Source of the DNA: Ornithodoros turicata
Taxonomy: Eukaryota > Arthropoda > Arachnida > Ixodida > Argasidae
Assembly: GCF_037126465.1 (NCBI RefSeq)
Contig: NW_026999298.1
Location: 372,001-436,000, forward strand
Reading direction: 5' to 3'
Length of the DNA stretch: 64,000 nt
In this document: positions 59,025-64,000 of the stretch, piece after piece
Position numbering within the stretch: position 1 is the first letter of the stretch
How the letters are laid out: every line of letters starts with the position of its first letter
Notes under the pieces: generated by a model
The model's database searches: none
Told to the model about the DNA's origin: nothing
What the model saw: the letters and a program-made list of their open reading frames with translations, nothing else
Translations under genes and position numbers: made by a program

Positions 59025-60909
59025 ATGTCTTCGTCGCCCTCTTTAGTTTATTACGCTGAGTAATGGTTTCTAGGATTTTTCTGCAGCAACCGGAAGCTCG
59101 TCAGGTAAGTAGACACGTAAATACCACTTAGGTTTATCTGCAGACACCCTGAGTTATAGAGGGCGTTTTTCTTTATCCTTTACATAATTTTTACAATAAA
59201 ACTGTGGAAGATACCTGGATACGGTTGTTCCAGGTGGTATTCCGGCCAACCAGACACCCTTTTTCAAAAACGTATGTACTGTGGGGGACACGGCTCTCTA
59301 TAATCAGCACTCCGTGGTTTATCTCGTCTGAAATCAAGACTGTTCCTTTCCAGCAATAAACGCGTGCAGCACATGCTCTAAGTTCAAATACAATATTGGC
59401 AAAACACTTTCAAGCGCAACCGAGGTAATATGGGACGACGAAGTACTGACAGGCGACTTTAGCTAACCGTGTCCCCAACAGTTCATAACCTGGCGGACGC
59501 CTAATTACCCAACGTTCCGAGATACCAGAATTGGAGCCAGCCGTTATTTAAATCTACCTTGTCGCTTCAATATCCTGGAGCGAGCACTTACATTGTTCTA
59601 TATAAATCACCAAACTTTGCTATGCAAATGCGCCGAAACAAACCACGAACTTTTCGTGCACAAAACCAGGAAAAGGCGCTCGCGTCGGAAGGTCACGTGT
59701 TTTGTCGCGATGGAGCTGCTTGGAATAAATTCTGATCGATTGACCACGTAGACAGCTTTGCGACTCAGATAAGAAAAAAGTTCTGCGCTCGAGAAGTGCA
59801 TACCTCTGCGTTAGACTGATTTGAATTATGAAAATTTGGTGATTTACATATTAGAGCATGTGCCCCCTTCAGGATGCGTATTTTTAATCTTTTTAGTCAT
59901 GTATATTTATTATTTCAGGGTTCAGAATTAGTACTGAAAAAAAGCCCATCTAATAGGCAAAGGAGCATTAAGGCAACCCCAATTTTGTTTCTTTAACTTT
60001 TGACGTTCATATCGGCCAAAGAAATCAGACCGATTCTGCACCTGTATGCGGCGGTTTCTCAAAGCTGTTAAGAAATCCACTTACCTGCCTCCCAAAAACG
60101 ATCAAGCGTTGTAACACCCTCTGTCGTTGGATCTCGAAATCCTGGAACCCCCGCTGTCTCATCCTTCCAGGTTGACGTGGCATACTTCTGTGCTGACAAA
60201 ACCACGGCGCAACAGTGTATCCTTGCTGCGGCAAAAGAAGGGTTCAGTATGCTGAGACTTATTGTTTATAATTATTGTCCACTGATAAGTGCGCAAGCAA
60301 CTACGAACTTTGTTTACACCGCGCACGATTGTCAGCTACATTTAGATACAAAGAGAAACAGAATTTCCTTGTGTTTGGACGAGCCTTTCTTCAGTCAAGT
60401 CCGTTGGGATTGAAATTTTTGAGTCGACGGCACTTTGAAAATTCCAATGCTTTGCAAGATTAAATTTATTTAAGTCCACTATATTTTACAGCATTATCGA
60501 CTCTGTATTATCTGTCAGATGATTAACTAAAGGGTAGTCTTCGTTCACAGTCACCGCAAATTCCATGCGCCTCCGTCTTGAGTTGAGCCAACTTCAATAC
60601 CTCGTTTGTGAAAGCAAGGACAAAGAATTTGAAAAGAGGTTTCAAGCCTAGGCGATTGCATTTAAAAATTGTAGCATGGTACAAGTGGAATGCTTGCCCA
60701 CATCACGCTTCAAAAATTGTACTGACCTCGCCCTAAAAAGAGGAGATCCTCGCCCAAAGAGGATTTATCGCGTACCGCTTACCTGCAGCAAAGTCAACTA
60801 GCAGGACGACCCTCCTGGGACGACAGAACGGCTGCCATACTCTTCCATAGATGTTCAAACATCGTGCAGTGTTGTGCTGTGCGTCTCGAGCTGCACGGGC
60901 ACCGACCAT
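59025..60909 (-). CDS. Candidate three-exon host gene of unknown function (about 111 residues)
   Basis: Exon 1: ATG at 60909-60907, open to 60783, donor CAG/GTAAGC. Exon 2: 60225-60085, after TTCTTTTGCCGCAG, donor CAG/GTAAGT. Exon 3: 59137 after GTGTCTGCAG to a TAG at 59072-59070. Both junctions are phase 1, and the frame stays open through all three (42, 46 and 21 whole codons plus two split codons). An AATAAA lies about 18 bases after the stop (59052-59047). Upstream are a CCAAT box (60983-60979) and a CRE-like TGACGTAA (61004-60997 region). Exon 2 contains YATSTWKDETAGVPGFRDP and exon 3 KPKWYLRVYLPDELP. I see no signal peptide, membrane segment or known domain. The acceptor of exon 3 is the weakest point; a downstream exon set could differ. 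Confidence 0.42.
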
Positions 60910-60978
60910 GCCGCTCGCGTTGCTATGCTTCTTCCTCTTCTTCCACCTCAGAGCAATGGCCGTTAGCCACTAAAGGTG

Positions 60979-61004
60979 ATTGGCCAGGGCTAGTCGTGAC
61001 GTAA
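60979..61004 (-). promoter_or_regulatory. CCAAT box and CRE-like motif before the candidate gene
   Basis: CCAAT on the - strand (60983-60979) and TGACGTAA (60997-61004 on +) lie 70-95 bases before the ATG at 60909 in CG-richer DNA. Motif matches only. Confidence 0.35.
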
Positions 61005-61347
61005 CACGCAGAGCGCGCTCAGACCAGAGTAGAGTAGAGTAGAAGTAGCTGCGTTTTGGAGCTTGGTGACGCCCGAGTTTGGGGGCTGCTGCTCCATTTC
61101 TTTTAGTTGAGGAGTATGTTCCTCTTCTTCGCTTGTATGTCGGCTGGGGGGAGGGGGTTAGCTGGATTAGGTAGCTTGTTGATTATTACATTTATAGATC
61201 GCAGGAGGATCATCCTTTGCACTTTGGATCTATCTGCTGATTGTCAACATGCGGAGTTTCTTCTTCAGTGGACCTGTCCTAATATTTCTGCACGATTTGC
61301 GTTTCTTTGAGGAAGTCACACAGCACACTGAGTGCAATTTTTCGATC

Positions 61348-61893
61348 TCAGCTTGTATTCCAATTGCCCATTAACTTGGCAAAGGTGAGAGGCGTGTGAC
61401 TAAGCTTTCTTAGTTCCTTGTCTAATTGTTCACGTTCTTTGGAGAACTTCTTGCACTGAGTGATGACATGGTGGGTGGTATCGGGAAGCATACACGTTGA
61501 GCAGTCAGGAGAGTCTGCTTTGCCCTGCTTGAAGAGGACTGAGTTGGTTGGCAGGACTCCGAGACGTATGCGGTGAATCAATGTGGTGTATTCCCGTTTT
61601 ATGTTGACAGGTATGGAATACTTGAGCTCTGGATCAATGTGTTTGATGTAATCTTCTGATCGCAGTGTTTTCAGCCAGAGTTTCTTCGCGTATACTTTAG
61701 TTTTGCTGTTGAGCAGGTTTACTGCATCTCCTTTAGTGAACGGGATAGGTGATCGTTTCTGATGAGACAGGGCCTCTTTTGCCAACTTGTCAGCTAGTTC
61801 ATTTCCGTCGATACCACAGTGGGCTGGTACCCATTGTAGTTCGACATGGTGTCCTCTTTCGATTACATCTGAGTGATCAGTGTGAATCTTGTA
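61348..61893 (-). pseudogene. LINE: end of RNase H and C-terminal zinc motif
   Basis: Frame on - from the insertion point: YKIHTDHSDVIERGHHVELQ, then WVPAHCGIDGNELADKLAKEA with the last catalytic aspartate of RNase H, a linker (IKREYTTLIHRIRLGVLP), then C-x2-C...H...C (CSTCMLPDTTHHVITQC). It ends LMGNWNTS and a stop. Directly upstream the reading frame is insertion sequence, not LINE. Confidence 0.85.
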
Positions 61894-62224
61894 AAAGCGA
61901 TAAAACCCCAGTGCAGGGGACACAAAGCGACAACACAGACGAAGCACTGACTGACAAACAACTTTAATGGCAGGGACACATCTTAAATACACCAACTGCA
62001 CACCCGACCCCTAGTGGCAGCCAAGGCCGTCATGCTGTAATCACAAATTATCACAAAGGGGTCGGGTGTGCAGTTGGTGTATTTAAGATGTGTCCCTGCC
62101 ATTAAAGTTGTTTGTCAGTCAGTGCTTCGTCTGTGTTGTCGCTTTGTGTCCCCTGCACTGGGGTTTTATCGCTTTTAAATGTACCACCAAACAGCCCGGT
62201 TTTTATCGCTTTTTGAATCTTGTA
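61883..62224. mobile_element. 320-bp insertion with 11-bp target duplication, mostly a perfect inverted repeat
   Basis: The inserted DNA (61894-62213) is flanked by TGAATCTTGTA (61883-61893, 62214-62224). On the - strand this duplication codes YKI, and LINE protein resumes exactly on both sides. Arms 61893-62012 and 62057-62176 are exact 120-bp reverse complements with a 44-bp spacer. The remainder (62177-62213) repeats a TTTTATCGCTTTT motif. Family unknown. Confidence 0.9.
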
Positions 62225-62788
62225 GTGGAGCAAATTTGTCATGTCCGGATGACATAGTCCCTGTAGAGCAGCTTTGGAGTCACTACAAACAATCCAGGAG
62301 CCGATTTCGCATGTCTTGATATGGGTGAGAGCTTTCAATATTCCATGCAGTTCTGCTGCTGTGGATGATGTCGTATGTGACAGCTTGTAGCTTTTTGAAA
62401 TGTCTTCCCCATAAACTGCGCTGGTTGAGCCGAGTGCCGTAGTAGAACCATCCGTAAAAATCTTCTTTGCTGACGGGTGGGCTTCTTCCAGATAGCTCAG
62501 TGCAAGTTGCTTTAGCGCCACGGGTGGGAGGTCAGCTTTCCTTTTAATACCTGGGATTTCAGTCCTGATGGCCATCGTCGGCAGAAGCCACGGTGCCTTT
62601 TCACGAGTAAGGGTATGTTTTCTGCATTTTGGAAGAAACTTGTGTATAACTCCAAGGTGCCGATGCAATGCAGATTTTTTGCGATCTTGTATTTTTTTAA
62701 CCAAGTGGTGCTGAGTGTGCCTGGTGATGATTCGGATCAGATGGCGTCGGGCTATGTGCTTCGAGTGGAGGTTCTTTTGCCTCGACAA
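62225..62788 (-). pseudogene. LINE: RNase H first part
   Basis: On the - strand: a basic linker (HIARRHLIRIITRH...), then KIFTDGSTTALGS, TAAELHGILKAL and IVCSDSKAALQGL, which give the D, E and D of an RNase H active site, and LLHYKI, where the insertion at 62214 cuts. It overlaps the end of the RT frame (62697) because of a frameshift near 62780. Confidence 0.85.
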
Positions 62789-63420
62789 GTACCAACTGTG
62801 ACCGCACTGCTTTCGGAACTCCGAGGACTATTCTTGCACTGCGAGCGTAGATAGCTTCTAGGGTGTGTTCCTGCTTCGCCGAGAGGTTCTGTATGACGGG
62901 GAGGCTGTAGTGTATACTTTGCCTGATCAAAGAATTATGCAAAGCTGCCAATGTTTGCGTGTTTCCCCAACGGTAGCCTCCGAGATACTTCATTAAGTTC
63001 ATGTAAGCGTTGCATTTGTTGTTCAGGCGCTTAACCTCATTTGTCCAGGACATCATTCTGTTAATGTGAACACCGAGGAATCTGTGTGTAGTTACTCGCT
63101 TGATGGGTTCTCCTTGCAAGGTAAGCTTGATGTTGCCGCGACGCTTGCGGGTGAAAGGGAGATATACAGTTTTTTCAGTAGACACGTCCATGCCTCGTTC
63201 TTCAAAGAAATGTGAGACCGCTTCTATGGCGTACTGTAACCGACGTCTGAGTGGCTCCGACTGCCTACCACATGCCCAGAGGCACATGTCATCAGCATAG
63301 ACAGTACAGTGAACCTTAGGCGGTAGTAACGCTATGACAGATGCCATTAGGATATTGAAAAGTGTGGGGCTAAGAACGCCCCCTTGTGGGACCCCTTGTC
63401 CAATAGTGTGGTAGGGCGAC
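62697..63420 (-). pseudogene. LINE: reverse transcriptase palm and thumb
   Basis: QGVPQGGVLSPTLFNILMAS (about 63385-63335) is RT motif B and VYADDMCLWA (YADD near 63300-63289) is the catalytic box. RFLGVHINRMMSW and SARIVLGVPKAVRSQLVLVE follow as the thumb. The frame ends in a shifted tail at 62697. Confidence 0.88.
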
Positions 63421-63807
63421 TCACCATCTGCTGCGATTGCATAGTAGATCTCTGATCCAGATGTATAGTCTTCCGCTTATTCCGTAGTATCTGAGGGCGT
63501 CTAATATGAGAGTATGTGAGGCAGTGTCAAAGGCCCTTTTAATATCAAAGAAGACTGCAACTGTGATATTGCTGTTCGCCTTGTTATGCTCCACTGCACT
63601 CACTAAGTCCATGATACAATCCATTGTGCACCTGCCTCGCCGGAATCCCGCAAATTCTTCAGGTACAATTTTTTCCTTCCCTATGAACCATTGTAAACGG
63701 GCAAGTACCATTCTCTCCATAACTTTAAGCAGGCAACTAGTAAGGCTTATTGGTCTGTATGAGTTTAAGGCTGCTGGATTTTTTCCGGGCTTAAGAATAG
63801 GTATCAC
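63421..63807 (-). pseudogene. LINE: reverse transcriptase fingers and palm start
   Basis: MIPILKPGKNPAALNSYRPI, SLTSCLLKVMERMVLARL, EFAGFRRGRCTMD and AVFFDIKRAFDTASH (motif A with the first catalytic Asp) are typical non-LTR RT text. The frame is open further upstream to the window edge in part. A shift near 63460 leads to a false stop at 63421. Confidence 0.88.
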
Positions 63808-64000
63808 TATTGCTGTCTTCCATATCGGAGGTATCTGACCAGTGGCCCAGCTTTCGTTGTACAGCTTGAGCAGAGCTCGAGTTCCGCTCGGGCCAAGATT
63901 GGCAATACAGTCGTAGGTGACGCCATCAGGCCCAGGTGATGATTTCTTTGAATTGCCTAATTTAATGGCTTGTAAGAGTTCTGTGCGGGTGAAGTCCGAG

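Larger units (their letters stand above)
61100..64000 (-). mobile_element. 3' part of an I-group-like LINE with RNase H, broken; continues past the window
   Basis: On the - strand, from the right edge: RT start (63807-63421), RT with YADD, RNase H, C-terminal zinc motif, stop at 61348, and about 0.25 kb of 3' UTR. The endonuclease and first ORF would lie beyond 64000. Frameshifts near 63460 and 62780 and a 320-bp insertion at 61894-62213 inactivate it. RNase H downstream of RT is known from I, R1/LOA and related LINE clades. Confidence 0.85.

Noticed and set aside
59083..59100. An 18-bp microexon on + (TTCTGCAG / GTAAGT)
   Set aside because: Splice motifs are good, but nothing around it is coding on +, and the same bases fit the terminal exon of the - strand candidate.
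60025..60234. Glutamine-rich reading of the 60.1-kb exon
   Set aside because: Open, but only the other frame joins exon 1 in phase, so it was not chosen.

Overview
The window reads as repeat-dense nuclear DNA of an arthropod. My best guess is a tick or another chelicerate, because the Gypsy elements, tRNA-derived SINEs, RNase-H LINE and hAT MITEs look familiar from tick genomes, but no species-specific host gene fixes this. Nothing prokaryotic is visible (no operons, Shine-Dalgarno-led genes, rRNA or CRISPR). A run of 100 Ns at 15496-15595 is an assembly gap.

Region 1 (1-11.2 kb) is a decayed DNA transposon of ISL2EU/IS4EU type filled with younger insertions. On the + strand lie the halves of a SWIM zinc-finger / YqaJ-nuclease gene (1-454 and 5975-6899). 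On the - strand, facing it, lies a THAP + DDE transposase gene (10.53 to 8.02 kb). The nuclease gene is split by a complete Gypsy retrotransposon (Gypsy-A, 1070-5953). Gypsy-A is itself split inside its integrase by a young, internally deleted Gypsy (Gypsy-B, 4039-5062, - strand) with two identical LTRs. The transposase gene is split by a 451-bp SINE/foldback insertion with an 11-bp target duplication. Several hAT-type MITEs lie around it.

Region 2 (11.2-16.5 kb) holds unclassified DNA, an AT-rich tandem repeat, a diverged inverted pair of about 0.6 kb, a solo LTR of the Gypsy-C family and the assembly gap.

Region 3 (16.5-35.07 kb) is one long satellite of about 90 monomers of about 200 bp, with a higher-order pattern that can be followed through three copies of a TA-flanked MITE carried at the same monomer position. 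Region 4 (35.4-41.9 kb) is a full-length but broken Gypsy (Gypsy-C) with 4-bp target duplications. Region 5 (41.9-49.1 kb) has SINE and LINE fragments and a 480-bp hAT MITE with perfect 8-bp target duplications. Region 6 (49.1-53.0 kb) is a second satellite (about 191-bp monomers, 8-monomer higher-order repeat). Read on its - strand, its monomer is collinear with the first satellite, so the two arrays are diverged, oppositely oriented relatives that share a tRNA-like B-box core.

Region 7 (53-61.1 kb) is mostly unique sequence. It contains one SINE, nested inverted repeats, and the only places where I see a possible host gene: three phase-compatible exons on the - strand (60909 to 59070, poly(A) signal at 59052-59047) and a weaker first exon on the + strand at 58149. 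Region 8 (61.1-64 kb) is the 3' part of an RNase-H-bearing LINE on the - strand, broken by frameshifts and by a 320-bp insertion made largely of a perfect 120-bp inverted repeat.
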